The notes beneath the pieces were generated by a model that ran no database searches, was not told where the DNA came from, and saw nothing but the letters and a program-made list of their open reading frames with translations. Positions 9,401 to 21,181 of a stretch of DNA of 64,000 nt are shown piece by piece. Source of the stretch: Choristoneura fumiferana (lineage: Eukaryota; Arthropoda; Insecta; Lepidoptera; Tortricidae); NCBI RefSeq assembly GCF_025370935.1, contig NC_133473.1, forward strand, positions 7,125,427-7,189,426, given 5' to 3'. Every line of letters begins with the position of its first letter. Positions within the stretch are counted from its first letter, which is position 1. A program made the position numbers and the translations under genes.

Positions 9401-12400
9401 TCAAATCTTTTTGATGTGCGGCTGCAATAACTTGCAGCAAAACTTAACGGACAAACGTTTAAACGTTTAAGTAACTTGTTGTGTTCTGTTTTTTATTTTT
9501 TAAAAAGAACAATATATATAATATCCACAGGTAAAACCGTCCATAGGTACATTTTTCCCTATTAATATGACAGATCTGACCGTATCTTTTTGTCAAAAGG
9601 CATTTATAATTGCGAATCCACCCACCGGTTTAGATTTTAGAGGGGGGGGGGGACGCTCGATTTTCATGAAAATTTGCACTTAAAAGTTGAATATTTCGCA
9701 AACATATCACTGAATCGAAAAATCGTCTTAGCAAACCCCTAATGGTGGTTAATATCCCACACTATAAGGGTTGGATGAGAAAAAAAAACACCCCCACTTT
9801 ACGTATATGGAAGGTACGCTAAAAAAATTTTTTTAGAATTTTTTATTGTACCAATTTGTCGGCATACTTTACATATATATCCGTGCAAAATTACAGCTTT
9901 CTAGCATTGATAGTCCCTGAGCAAAGCCGCGGACGGACAAACAAACAGACAGACATGGCGAAACTATAAGGGTTCCGTTTTTGCCATTTTGGCTCCGGAA
10001 CCCTAAAAATGGGGATCTATTTTGTCACTAATGCCCGCGCTGCCGTAACGAGCTGCAAGGGACCCATGTTCATTTAACTAGCCGTTGGAGCTGGAGCACA
10101 CCTTAACAAAGAACCATGATTGGTCCAAAATATGCCGTGATTGTTTCAACTACAAAACTTAATTAGTTCAGTTAAATATCATTAACTTACTCATCAATTG
10201 CTTTAACATATTTTGATTCACGATCCTTCTGAGCCTCAAATGACACTCCCATAATTGATTCTGTAAATTAAAGGGCATTGATGTAGGACAGTAAATTGTG
10301 GTTTTGTCGAATATAAAACATATTACATTCCTTTCTAGCCAATTAACGTCTGAGAAAGCGCTAAGCGCCTGATTTTTGTTATAAAAGCAAAAGGCTGGTT
10401 GTCTGAGATATAACAAATATCAATGCTTAAGCACCTGCGATATTGTCCAAAGCGGCTAAAGCGAAGATCGGGAAGAGCTCGATCAACGACCCATCAGCGC
10501 GGCGTTTTAGTTGCTCGCTCAAAATTTTCTCATTCTTCAAGAAAACCGGCAGGAAACTATGAAGAATGTTGTAATGGAACGCTGGTGTCAAGAACTTCCG
10601 GTGTGTTTTCCATTTTTGACCTAAAATTAAAAAAACCCTCACTGAGGACACTGTTGCAGATCCTGCTGCTGGTGAAGGCGGGTGCGCGCGGGGTCAGTTA
10701 GCGCTGCCTGCCCTCACTGTATACGCCAATGCAATTTGTATCATACACTAACTAAACGATGAATTATGTGTATGACAACTTTTAAAGTCAGCCACACATA
10801 CAGTGACTTAGCAGAAAAAATTAAAACACTATTAAAAATAGAATTCTAGCAAACATGACTAAGGCAAACGGTAGGTATCTTTAGAAAAATAATTTAGTCA
10901 CAACACAATTATGTCCTTAAGTTTGTTTGGTGTTAAATAATTTACCTGTCGAAGTAAGAAGCCCATCTCCCAGCCAGGGTCGTAAGAAATAATAAGATTT
11001 TCCTTTTGTTATCGTTTCTGTACTTGATATTATTTCCTGGAAAAGACGTTCAATAAAAACTGGCTTAGGAAGTTAGGTACTTTTTGTTGCAGGTTATAAG
11101 TATTATACATAATAAAGTTGACGCAATACAGGATATGACAATATAGGTCTTAGGTAAATAGGTGCTATTAGGTAATGACTAATGACGCTATTTTATCTTC
11201 AGTACAAAAGTGCAGCAGATTATACCTCTAGTGGGTACTTAAGTTAATAATAGGAGAACTGAATAAGATTTTGCAAAATAATTTCAGCTTTGATTGGGAA
11301 AAACATCATCGCTTATTTGAATACGAAGTCGTTGTTTATGTCTCGCTCAAAAAATGTAGCATGCTTGTCTTATGTAAACATACGAGCATAGATTTTACCA
11401 GGCGATACTAGAACTAGGGATATGCGTGACTAACAATAACTAACATAGGATAGTGTTTCGTAGCAGTAACCAGTGGCGTAGCTTGGGGCGATCCCTAGAA
11501 TCACTGTGTATGTTTACGTACCTCAATATACTTTGGGTGCGATAGTACAATGTATCTATGATGCAAAATATGAACGCGATACGCATCTCCAAACTTGTAT
11601 GCCAAGTTCGAAAGTATTTGTAAAAATTCTGAAACAAAAACATGGTTGTTTATAATGTTGAATGTGATCGTAAACATAAATAAAACAAATATCATGGGAC
11701 ACTTGACACCAATTGACCTAGTTCCCTGCGAACAAATAATAAGTCAGGAATTGTAACTGCGTTATAAAAATGGAAACTGTGTCCTAAGTGTGTCCTGCGT
11801 TAAGGTGAAGGTAAGGTGAATAGCTCTAAATTATCATGCCAACGTGTGTTATGAAGTGGTGCAGGAACAATGCAAAATTAAAATGTCCAGGGATCACTTT
11901 CCACTAGTAGGTAGTCATAAAATTAGATTTATATTCAAAAATGTTCAAATACATTATCAGTTGGAGATGGTCAGTATTATGCAAAATCAACAGTGGAGAC
12001 CCCGGCTAGGGAAAAGAAATGTGGGGAGACCGCCTGCTCGATGGTCCGATGACATTGTGGAGACAGCAGGACCGGTCTGGAAGAGAGAGACGGACAGTCG
12101 ATCCGGGCGGAGAAAGGCTGGAGAGGCGTATGCCCAACGGTGGGCGAAAACGCGCTGAAGAAGAAGAAGAAGAGAAGATGCAAAATCAAGTCTGTAGTCT
12201 ATGGCTCACATAACGCAAACGACAGTTTCCTCACCCCTCTTTATACTTTCTTCTTTCCTGTATCACCTAAAACAATAGGTACAAACAATCTTTATATTTT
12301 TCACGATTTTTAGCGTGAATAATAATTATAAGATAGTTTAATGTCAACTGCTCATCACCTTTTACGAAAGATTGCGTTTTCCGATGCAGAGACGTTCATT

Positions 12401-15243
12401 ATTCAAGAGTCCTGGTCCCGTTCCACTTCACCATATTATGCTTTACGAGAAGCATAAATTGCTTAGCAACTGTGTTAAAATAATTAAAATTAAACCCGTG
12501 AAATACTTGTTATTGAGTAGTACCTAACTCGGGTGTTCAACTGTGGTCTTCACTTGTCTTTATCATTAGTTCCACTTCATCAAATGAAGAGCAAATGCAC
12601 GAGTTACTTACTACTAAATATATCCAAATTACCATAGGTGTCCCTACAATATTTAAATAGTTCCCTCGATTTCCTTAGGATCCAATCATCAGATCCTGAT
12701 TTTGTGCCTATGGGACTTAATTAGAGGTATTCTTATGCAAACGAAATTGTTTTTTTAAATCGCGCGGTTTGTAAATGACGGAGTTCTGAGGTACCTGACA
12801 GCCAAAAAAATACAACCGAATTGATAAAGTCCTCTTCCTTTAAGTCTCTTAAAAAACAAGCTGTCATTATCAATATCTGACACGTCGTCCTATATTATGG
12901 ATACTAGGCAACGGATAAACATGATAGTTGGGTAGGTTTCAGGTATCAGAAATAAAACACTTTAAATGTGCTTTTCAGTTTTTTCGGCAGTTTTTTTTTT
13001 GTGAAAATGTTTTTATTTTATATTTTTTCCACGGGCTACAATTTTTTTCAAAAATTATATGAGACCAACTTCGAGGTATATACCCTATCCAATAAAAAAA
13101 GAATTACTAAAATCGGCGACTACTCTGTAAAAAGTTATTTATTTATTTATTCAGGAAACCAACCAGCCTTAATTAACAACAATTGTACACTTAACTAAAA
13201 TGTTACATGGCGAATAATAGGTTACCACAGTAGATACGTAATAATAGTAACTAGAACATTCGTTTATGACAATATAAATACAGTAGGTATGGATTCACAA
13301 CAAATAGAAAAACATACGAGTCTCAATCACTAATATCTATGAGTGAAGCAAATATGATTGTGTGTGTGTGTGTGAAGCATTTTTTTGGAATATATATTAT
13401 TAGCCAAAAGAAAAAATTGCTTAATAAAAGTTTGTCGTAATAAAAATTGACAAAGTAAAATTATGCCAAATGAATAAAATGTGAAATGTACAAATATGCT
13501 AAAGATTCGTTTTGGGAATTAAAATTACATACTAAGTACCTACATGAAGAGAAATTTGGCGAAAAATATTTTACCGAAACGGCAGTACACCAGTTATTTG
13601 TGATACAAGTGCGGAAAGTAGGCAATTCCAGACGAGTTTAAGTGACGTTAAAAAAAAGCGAAGCGATATTTTTAAGAACTGTCTAGTTGGGAATGAACTA
13701 CATTCCACACACATCTATGCAATATACGTATGAACATGAAACTACCGTGAGACTCACTCATATTAAATGATATTGTAACGGATAACTCACGCCTTAAACC
13801 GAGTTTAGCTCGGCATGTTTAAGACGGGAGTTATCCGTTACAATATCATTTAATGTACGTATGTATATGTATACGTTTAACTACTGTAAAACTTTAAATT
13901 TATGTAGGTATCATCCCTATACTAAGTGTGTTGCTTACTGTAGCAATAAGTTCATTCAACCTTGCTATCTATAGGCACTAATTTGCAGTTTGCGTAATAT
14001 TTAGTCAGTGTCACTGAAGTGAATGTAGTCTGTAGAGCTTAATAATATTACAATCAAGGTTTTAAAAACATCCTGTGAAATGTTTCTGTATTAAGTATCA
14101 TATTATGAAATACTTACTTACTAAAAAAATTGTCTCGTGTGCAAGGACCATTGCACACTCGGCTTCGTTACGTATAGTATAATAAATATTATAATGCCTT
14201 GTGTTCATAGGGACCAACTTAGCGCACTTGTATCAAAATATACTTTTACGACCATAATTGTAGTTAGAACATTAACAATAACTATAGTTACCGTCAATCA
14301 TAGTCCTTTTTACATGCTAGCATATCGTTGGATGTTGTTAATGGTAGGTAAATAGTTTTTTTACAAGGATTTTTTCAATCTAAATCAGGTTACTACTTTT
14401 AATATGACTAAATTGTATGTAGGTACCTTACAATTTACTGTGAGTTAAATCAAAGTGAGTGAGTGAGTTAAGTGGATCAAATCTCGGAAATCAAATTGAA
14501 TCTATTTTCCATATTTTTTTAATTTCTTATAGTCATACTCATAATCTTTTATTGGTAATATCATTATTACATGTCATTTTGTTACATTATTCTTTACGTA
14601 CCTACGTATTCGTTTGTATATTATGTTATGTTACTGTTTTTTTTGCAATAACAATAAATTTAGCACAGCGCTAAACGCGATTACACTTTCCTAAATTAGG
14701 ATTCTAAATCATTTTAGATCTTAAATTTAGTCAAGTGTAATATTTAAGCCCTTTATTAGCCTAAGCGGCTGGACAGTTTTCATAATATTAAATTTGTCAA
14801 AAGTATTGGAGTGACCTGAGTGACAAAGGTTATTGTTATTGTTATTGCATCGCGTTTAGCACAGTGCTAAACGCGATTACACTTTCCTAAATTAAGATTC
14901 TAAATCACTTAGGATCCTAAATTTAGTCAAGTGTAATAAGCCCTTAAAATAGGCCCAAAGAATGATACTTACATGATATCTACCTAACTACTAAACTAAA
15001 ACAATTTATTGAACGGTAAGCAATCCCCGGACCGATGCCATCCAGAAACCAAACAGAAATACAAACTAAATACAATACACATACAAACTCACCGCTGGAA
15101 TCGACGAGGAAGAGGTTCCCATTTCCAATTATTGGCAATGGCATAGGCCCAGGAATGTTGTAACTTTTTGAATCACGTAACAAATAAATCCAAGAACCGA
15201 TTAAACATAGCAAAAAAATAAGTAACAACAATATCAGGATCAT
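6471..15243 (-). CDS. Cytochrome P450, CYP4 family, complete 11-exon gene
   Basis: Haem-thiolate monooxygenase, anchored in the endoplasmic reticulum; CYP4 enzymes oxidise fatty acids, hormones, odorants or xenobiotics. Coding exons in order: 15243-15093, 11628-11522, 11036-10946, 10620-10435, 10260-10191, 9249-9053, 8948-8839, 8359-8226, 8152-8052, 7643-7461, 6625-6471. All junctions are GT-AG; split codons agree at every join; the sum is 1485 bases (494 residues plus TAA), normal for the family. Visible motifs: N-terminal Leu/Ile membrane anchor and a PGPMPLPIIG hinge, helix C W120xxxR124, the CYP4 signature EVETFMFEGHDTT (I helix, GHDTT at 305-309), ExxR E363/R366, PERF 417-420, and haem loop FSAGPRNCIG with Cys442. 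The 3.5-kb first intron is full of repeats. The subfamily cannot be assigned from sequence alone. No neighbouring P450 is seen. Confidence 0.95.
6781..6842. repeat. (ATGT)n microsatellite
   Basis: About fifteen ATGT units with a few interruptions, in the last CYP4 intron. It directly precedes the interspersed repeat at 6843. Confidence 0.9.
6843..7125 (+). repeat. Interspersed repeat, second copy at 53272-53470
   Basis: Contains GCCTAAACGGCTAGACGGAT, GGAGTGACATAGGCTATATA and GGGATCAAATGAAAGCTAAT. The reverse complement of the last blocks forms 53272-53470. It lies in the last CYP4 intron. The microsatellite at its start suggests a retroposon with a simple-repeat tail, but this is inference. 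Confidence 0.65.
7138..7357. mobile_element. Fold-back MITE in the last CYP4 intron
   Basis: Two arms of about 88 bases (7141-7229 and 7269-7355) are near-perfect reverse complements, starting AAACCCGACTGCCAAAAC and ending TTTTGGCAGTCGGGTTT, around a 39-base spacer. It is non-coding. The high arm identity points to a recent insertion. Confidence 0.85.
9630..10009 (-). repeat. Interspersed repeat in a CYP4 intron, family of 16163-16797
   Basis: On the minus strand it begins AGGGTTCCGGAGCCAAAATG and continues CTTTGCTCAGGGACTATCAA; the same ordered blocks occur on the plus strand at 16163-16797. It ends inside the family, at a G run at 9643-9652. It lies between CYP4 exons 5 and 6 and is non-coding. 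Confidence 0.75.
11971..12170 (+). mobile_element. 3' end of an RTE-type LINE
   Basis: A frame with GKRNVGRPPARWSDDI and, after a break, EAYAQRW, followed by a GAA-rich tail. The same conserved C-terminal block occurs at 50394-50610 and 58100-58325. This is the extreme C-terminus of an RTE-type LINE reverse-transcriptase ORF, truncated at its 5' side. It lies in CYP4 intron 1. Confidence 0.65.
13733..13857. repeat. Fold-back repeat, copy A
   Basis: Palindromic arms 13764-13852 contain GTAACGGATAACTCACG and its reverse complement. They are flanked on the left by AACATGAAACTACCGTGAGA, which flanks the other two copies (27791-27886 and 33331-33540) on the right in inverted form. It lies in CYP4 intron 1. 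Confidence 0.8.
14662..14952. repeat. Two direct copies of a ~90 bp repeat
   Basis: TAGCACAGCGCTAAACGCGA at 14661 and TAGCACAGTGCTAAACGCGA at 14857 begin two ~90-base copies that both run to CAAGTGTAAT. About 100 bases separate them. Non-coding, in CYP4 intron 1. Confidence 0.8.
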
Positions 15244-15720
15244 TTTGTATGCGAAGCACAAGCGACGTCGTGCGATACGATAGAAGACTGTCAATATACA
15301 CGGCTGACCACAAGCGAATCTTGGGGTTTCGTTCAATTACGTGATCGTATTGAGTACTGAATCCATTAACTCTGTCTTGTTAAGTTGTTAAGCCTTCAAC
15401 GTAATTTTATACGACGACAAACAACAAAATTACACAATGACATGGTTGCATTAAAAATAAGCTAACTTCATGTTTATAACGAGCTTGTGGTTATTCTTGT
15501 CGACCTTTGATACTGGGTGGCATTGAGATAAAACAAAAACGGGTATAGGTACAAAATCACGGTTTTCCACATATTACGCCACATTAATTTTGACCATTTT
15601 TAAACCCTCTTGTCACCTATTGCTATGAAAATCGCAATTATTTTGTTTCTATGTCACAAACCAAACCACTGCCGAACTCAAAATAACGGTAACGTCGTAA
15701 TTTATCATTGACTTATATTA

Positions 15721-15850
15721 TGTATGTATGTATGTAAACTCTTTATTGCACATAAAAATAAAAATACAAATACACAGAGAGGAGAACAAAGGCGAGCTTA
15801 TCCCTAAAAAGGGATCTCTTCCAGCTAACCTAGTTAGGAAAAACATTTGG
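15721..15850 (-). repeat. LINE 3' tail with (CATA)n end
   Basis: On the minus strand it reads GGGATAAGCTCGCCTTTG, an AT-rich stretch, then GCAATAAAGAGTTTACATAC and a CATA run. Related tails are at 18004-18125, 26512-26588 and 59470-61300. I read these as 5'-truncated retroposons of one LINE family. It lies about 480 bases upstream of the CYP4 start codon. Confidence 0.7.
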
Positions 15851-16162
15851 TTATATTGATAACATCTGCCTGCAGAGAGATCTCGATTGTAGCCTCTCCT
15901 TACATAAAATATAACAGAATAACGGAATTCGTTTATATTGTACGTTAGTACATATATCGATGTAATTTATGGACGATCTGTACACAGAATATTTTGCGCA
16001 TTCATTTTAATTAATTCTAAAATCCGGTTTTGAACAATAACCCACGAATAGTGAATTCATGTAAAATATGCATAAATGAGACTTGCATGAAACCATTATT
16101 GCATCTTACTTAACGAGAGTTTCGTTCGAGGTCCTAGATGGAAGTGTTAATGTTAATTATTA

Positions 16163-16797
16163 TTTTTAGGGTTCCGGAGCCAAAATGGCAAAAACGGAAC
16201 CCTTATAGTTTCACCATGTCTGTCTGTCTGTCTGTCTGTCCGTCCGCGGCTTTGCTCAGGGACTATCAATGCTAGAAAGCTGTAATTTTGCACGGATATA
16301 TGATTAAACTATGCCGAAAAAACTGTATACAATTAAAAATACAAAAAAAAAATTTTTAGGGTACCTCCCATAGACGTAAAGTGGGGGTGTTTTTTTTTTC
16401 TCATCCAACCCCATAGTGTGGGGTATCGTTGGATAGGTCTTTTAAAGCCCTTAGGGGTTTGCTAAGACAATTTTTCGACTCAGTGATTTTTTTGCGAAAT
16501 ATTCAACTTTAAAGTGCAAATTTTCATTAAAATCGAGCGTCCCCCCACTCTAAAATCTGAAAAAATTCAGGACGGTAGTAAATATATCCAACTTTCAAGG
16601 AAAACTATAACGGCTAAGTTTGCTTGAGAATTATTAGTAGTTTATGAGTAAATAGCAGCCTAAGGTATAAAAAATACCTAAACTTGGAAGATTCCGTATA
16701 AAATACGAAATCCTTAGAAAAGATTACTTAATTTTTTCGTAATGGCTACGGAACCCTAGTTTGGGCGTGTCCGACACGCTCTTGGCCGGTTTTTTTC
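16163..16797 (+). repeat. Interspersed repeat, longest copy of its family
   Basis: Starts AGGGTTCCGGAGCCAAAATG, has a (TGTC)n run and a CATAGACGTAAAGTGGGGGT block, and ends GCTACGGAACCCTAG then TCCGACACGCTCTTGGCCGG. Other copies are 9630-10009 (minus) and 61325-61533 (3' part). The AGGGTTCCG start and CGGAACCCT near the end are reverse complements. No coding frame. Nothing else recognisable between 15850 and 16162. Confidence 0.75.
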
Positions 16798-17253
16798 ATC
16801 ACACTTGCACGTCAATGATGTTATTCCACGCCTGCATACTAAAGGACAATGGCCTAAATTGTTCCCGCGCGGGAGTAATCGATTTACATGGGTACTTATA
16901 GTTTTCCTCCCGAGGCTGGAAAAGTTTAGTTTTTTAATTTACAAACAAGTTAGTAGGTATGTCATTTCAGACTAAAGTAGTTTCAAGTTTAAGGCAGCCA
17001 ACGTTTTATTTATATCTTTAAAACTTTAACTATGCGGCTATGACCCAATTTTACACCACAAAACTTATCTACGCTTCATGAAACTTCGTTATTTTTATAA
17101 TTTAAATTTATATCAAATTGTTTTGCAATAATTTTAGTAAATATATTTTTAGCATGTTGGAAGAATCTGGCCTTAAGAGCATTCGAATCCTAAACCAAAC
17201 TTGTACTACTTATTACTTATTCTGTGACCAAACACAGTTATTAGCATTATAAT

Positions 17254-17640
17254 ATCGTCGCTCGGCAGGCAAAAGTACTAAAGCGACACTTTGGGCTAAA
17301 ATGAGTTATGCATATCACCAGAATCAGCGAATTTTTCTGCATCCAACTGTCTAGGTTTCAAAGCGATTGGAGCAAAATTTAACTTTTTTTTGGCGCTTTA
17401 GTCTTTCAAAAAACGCTTAAATTTGGGAAGCAAATTACTTAATGCAGCATCACTTTCATTATTTTCATTTTAGTACTGTTACCTTTTTGCCATTTTTCGA
17501 TTTACTGTCGTTCAGTCTTTTGCCATTTTTCTAGTTTGCAAATGTTGGACGTTTAGTATTTTGTGCAAAAAAAAAGAAAATACCTTTGTCACTTCAGTAA
17601 TTATGCCCTCCCCGAGTTGAAGTTTTATACACCTTTAGTC
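17254..17640. repeat. Repeat sharing an end with 22600-22862
   Basis: Begins TATCGTCGCTCGGCAGGCAA and then AGTACTAAAGCGACACTTTG. The reverse complement of this start closes the element at 22862. No matching second end is visible here, so it is probably a truncated copy. The 300 bases after it, to 18003, hold nothing recognisable. Confidence 0.55.
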
Positions 17641-18003
17641 GTTTGGTTGTATTGATAAGAATTAATTTATAAGAATTTAGCTATTTGTTCTTAAAAACTA
17701 AAACATACGTTTGGCATTTTAGCCATTTTAACATATACAAAAGCATACATTCAAACAGGATTAGCAAAAAAACTTCACGAAATATTATAGATTTGGTGAA
17801 ATTAGTCATTACTCTTGACCTTTATCGTGTATTAAAAAAGTGTTTAGTATATATACGTAGTAAAATATCATTGCAATTCGATGTTTGGTATATAGAAACA
17901 TCATATTTTCTTAAGATTTATAACTTTATTTATAAATTATAATGATTATTATTCCTTAAAACTTTAAGTTCTTTTTATGTTGCCAAAGGATAAAAGAAAA
18001 TAG

Positions 18004-18125
18004 TATGTATGTATGTAAACTCTTAATTGTACAAAAGAAAAGAAACACAACACAATTGACAAACTTTGAGATACTTGTACAAAGGCGGACTTATCCCTTT
18101 AAGGGATCTCTCCCAGGCAACCTCA
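18004..18125 (-). repeat. LINE 3' tail, degenerate copy
   Basis: The same family as 15721-15850: a TATG run, TAAACTCTTAATTGTACA, then CGGACTTATCCCTTTAAGGG in plus orientation, so the tail is on the minus strand. More diverged than the other copies. Confidence 0.6.
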
Positions 18126-18289
18126 ATAGTAAATCTATTTCAAAATTTTGTAGTTATAATTTTATCGCTACGGTTCTGTTTGCATCGAATAAAGATGATG
18201 TTCGGCCCTAAGTATTTGAAATTTAGAGTTAGAAGTTTTAATTTGTTTTTATTAATGTTACATAAATAGCTTAAGTTTAGTCCAGAAGG

Positions 18290-19590
18290 CCCCCTCGAGT
18301 TGTCCCTGGCGCAAAGGTAGCCATCAAACTGGCCGCATTACCACGTTTAATGGCGATAGACAATCTTTGCACCAGGGAACGAATCCGCGCGGGCGTGAGC
18401 GTGAGACCCCCTTTCCGTAATTCGACGTCCCACTTCCCGAATGTAAACAATCGCCTCAAACGCAAGAGGAACAAAATAATAGTGCCGAATAATTCTGCCG
18501 TTTTTTGACCGCAAAATCCACCGCGGATTGCCGCGGACTATTCAGCTGAGGTGCGAGGCGGCGAAAGTACTAACGCACGTAACGTCCGACAGCAAACACT
18601 TCCCGTTCTGCCATGGCACTAAAGTTAAGCCATCTGGCCTTTTGCTGTCGGTTCGACAGAGGACCGGAGGCTCCAGAACGCAGAGGATGTTGGCGGATAT
18701 TAAAGCCCTCTTCAGTATGTCAAAGAGAGCGTAGTAGCGCGGAAATTTTCCTGAACACCGACAAGAACTCAACGCGTGAAATGGCCAGGGTGCGTACCGG
18801 TGGCTAGGTATAACAACTTTAGATATATTATTGGTAGATATAACTTTCAGTGGGTATAATGAATTATTGGTATAATCTGGAATACGTAATACTATTATAA
18901 TAATAATGTGTTATGCCAAAAAAGTAGGTTAGGTTAGAACTGCGACCCTATCAAGAAACGAAACTGCCTGAAAACTAGGTTAGGTTAGAATTGCAACTCC
19001 AACGATTTCATAAAGAAAACTAAATTATATCTACACATTATACTACTAAATACTTATAGCATAATATTGTGAAATTATGTGTTATTTGTTATACCGATCA
19101 TCTCTTAAGCCCTGATGGCCATTTGCTTCCACCATGGAGCCGCAGATGCATTTATGAGGCACACAAACATCGCAGCCCAGGCGGAGAGCTACTGCCACCC
19201 ACAATGAGTCGTTGTCCAGAAGTATTTCCAAATAAGGAGCAAGCAAAGCCCATAACCACGCTCCCGCTTTGATTTTTGATACCGACTTCAGCCTGGCTAA
19301 ATCCACCCTAGTGGCACACCCACCCACAAGTGCCAGAGCGTCTCTAGCCCCCACGTCATCCCAAACTCGTTATATCAGCGGAGCCCGAGGCAGCGACGCT
19401 ATTAGGTGTCGAGCCGTCCACCTCGCCAGTGCACCATGCACAAACGGAATGGTAACCCGATGGGGTTTCATGAGAATTTTTAATTTTAAGAGACAAGGCC
19501 ACTATAATAACTCCATGTGCTGATGCGAGGAAGACTGGCAAGCCCACATTCTCCACACGCCGCAAACTGAGACCAAACTTGAACATGGGA
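18290..19590 (-). pseudogene. Reverse-transcriptase family remnant, C-terminal part
   Basis: Read on the minus strand, pieces in order match the C-terminal half of an invertebrate reverse-transcriptase family: VGLPVFLASAHGV (about 19560-19520), LDNDSLWVAVALRLGCDVC with HKCICGSMVEANGHQGL (about 19230-19100), then, after an inserted MITE (18806-19095), KRPDGLTLVPW (about 18640) and VQRLSIAIKRGNAAS near 18350. Frames shift between pieces and stops are present, so it is dead. The cysteine-rich VALRLGCDVC..CICG segment is typical of the family. The exact retroelement clade is not something I can name with confidence. It is head-to-head with the copy at 19690-21175. Confidence 0.65.
18806..19095. 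mobile_element. MITE inserted in the RT remnant
   Basis: It interrupts the minus-strand RT remnant between NGHQGL and the GKFPRYYALF block. It starts TATAACAACTTTAGATATAT and ends near TTATTTGTTATACC. The same start word follows the other RT remnant at 21182. Two AGGTTAGGTTAGAA words lie inside. Confidence 0.5.
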
Positions 19591-19689
19591 CTTGGTTGAA
19601 TTTAGTAGTGACGGGCAGGCTTCCTCCAGGTCGCATTCTGTCCTTAAGACTATAGAGTCCAAAGTATATGAGGCCGGTGTGTGGGGGCC

Positions 19690-21175
19690 GTTCGCCTGAT
19701 GACTCGGTAGCACCTCCGGGTCTTGAGACGCTTGTGTTCGAAGCATCCTCCCGCGTCCCGCACGTTAAATTTCCCTCGGGAGCCGGATCGGTCCATTCAA
19801 GCCTTGCCGGTAAACTTGGAGGATGTGGTGCGAGCACTAGGGTCATTCCATAATGGGTCAGCCGTGGGCTTAGACGGAATTCGACCAGCTCATTTTCAGC
19901 TGGGTTTTGGAACACTGAGGTCACGATCCACAACACGCACTTTCGTCACGGAACCCGGAAATCCAGACTGTGTCGTCTTGAAGTAGGATCTCAAGAACGC
20001 GTCCAATACTGGCGAGAGGGATGTTCTGTTGGGCGAAGTGAAAAAATACATTCCCACCCTGTACCTTTTTTACACCAGGTCTATCATTCTCCTTCTAACC
20101 TTGTCTACGGCGATTCTCAAATTCTTTCGCAGGTGGGTGCGCAGTAGGGAGATCAGCTTGGACCGCTTACCTTCAGTCTTACTATTCATGAAGCACTGTC
20201 GTCTCGAAAATCACCTCTTAATATTTGGTATTTACTCGTAGATGATGGCACCTAAGGAGCCTAAGGTCGTAAAGCAGGACTTGGCTTTCCTTATCCCCCC
20301 CCCTTGAGAGGTATAGGACTGAAGGCGAATATGGGACAGATTTAACCCCGCCTGTTCTCCTTCTTTAACTTCTTTAAGGTCTTTCTTCCTGGTCTCAAAG
20401 GGCTTTTTACACGAGACCTTTACCCTCTTGGGTTCTTCTATTTTCCAAGAGGCCATTTCTAGTGCACTAGAGACCAGGAAGCGTCTATTTTGCTCGCCCA
20501 GGAACGTTTGAAGAGTATTAATACCCATCTCATCTTGACTCTGTTACGAATGTGTTTCGCAGTTCCAAAAATAACCTATTTTTTGAAAACCACTCCAATG
20601 GTTGTGTTCGGGTAAAACTTCTTCTTTTGACGTCACGTTGAGAGATACAAAGGAGACTGTATTGAACGTGTCCCTTGCGGATGAGCAATGGGTCCAAGCG
20701 TCCTTGCCCATATGTAACGGTGGTCTCGGTTTGCGGCGTACGGCGGATGTGGGCTTGCCAGCGTTCCTCGGATCGGCACATGGAGTTGGTGGCCTTATCT
20801 CTTAAATTTTTAAATCTCATAAAGGTTACCAATACCATTTCGTATGTGGATGATGCACTGGCGAGCCGAATGAGACTGGCGTCACTGCACGGGGCTCCGC
20901 AGATACAATGAGTTTGGGATGACGAGGGGGCTAGGGACGCTCTAGCACGGCCTGTGGGTGTAACCACTGGGGTGGGTTTGGCCAGGCTGAAGTCGGCATC
21001 AAAAGTCAAAGCGGGAACGTGGTTATAGGCGTTGCCTGTTCCTTATTTGGGAACAGTCTTGGACAACGACTCATTGCGGGTGGCAGTAGCTCTCCGCCTG
21101 GGCTGCGATGTTTGTGTGCCTCATAACTGCAGCTGCGGCTCCATGGTGGAACCGAATGGCCATCAGGGTGTGTTA
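19690..21175 (+). pseudogene. Reverse-transcriptase family remnant, plus strand
   Basis: Plus-strand pieces in order: SPDDSVAPPGLETL (about 19690), a shift of frame, then VRALGSFHNGSAVGLDGIRP (about 19830), which is the start of the RT fingers in this family. A poorly preserved stretch follows, then VLNVSLADEQWVQASLPICN with GGLGLRRTADVGLPAFL (20660-20780), and, after more shifts, LDNDSLRVAVALRLGCDVC and PHNCSCGSMVEPNGHQG ending near 21172. The catalytic YxDD region is not recognisable. It is a broken copy of the same family as 18290-19590 but in opposite orientation, with the two 5' sides facing each other near 19600. Confidence 0.62.
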
Positions 21176-21181
21176 TGACCA

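Noticed and set aside
19486..19936. Overlapping minus-strand frames of 86 and 144 codons
   Set aside because: They cross the junction between two opposite RT remnants; the recognisable motifs lie in other frames or on the plus strand.
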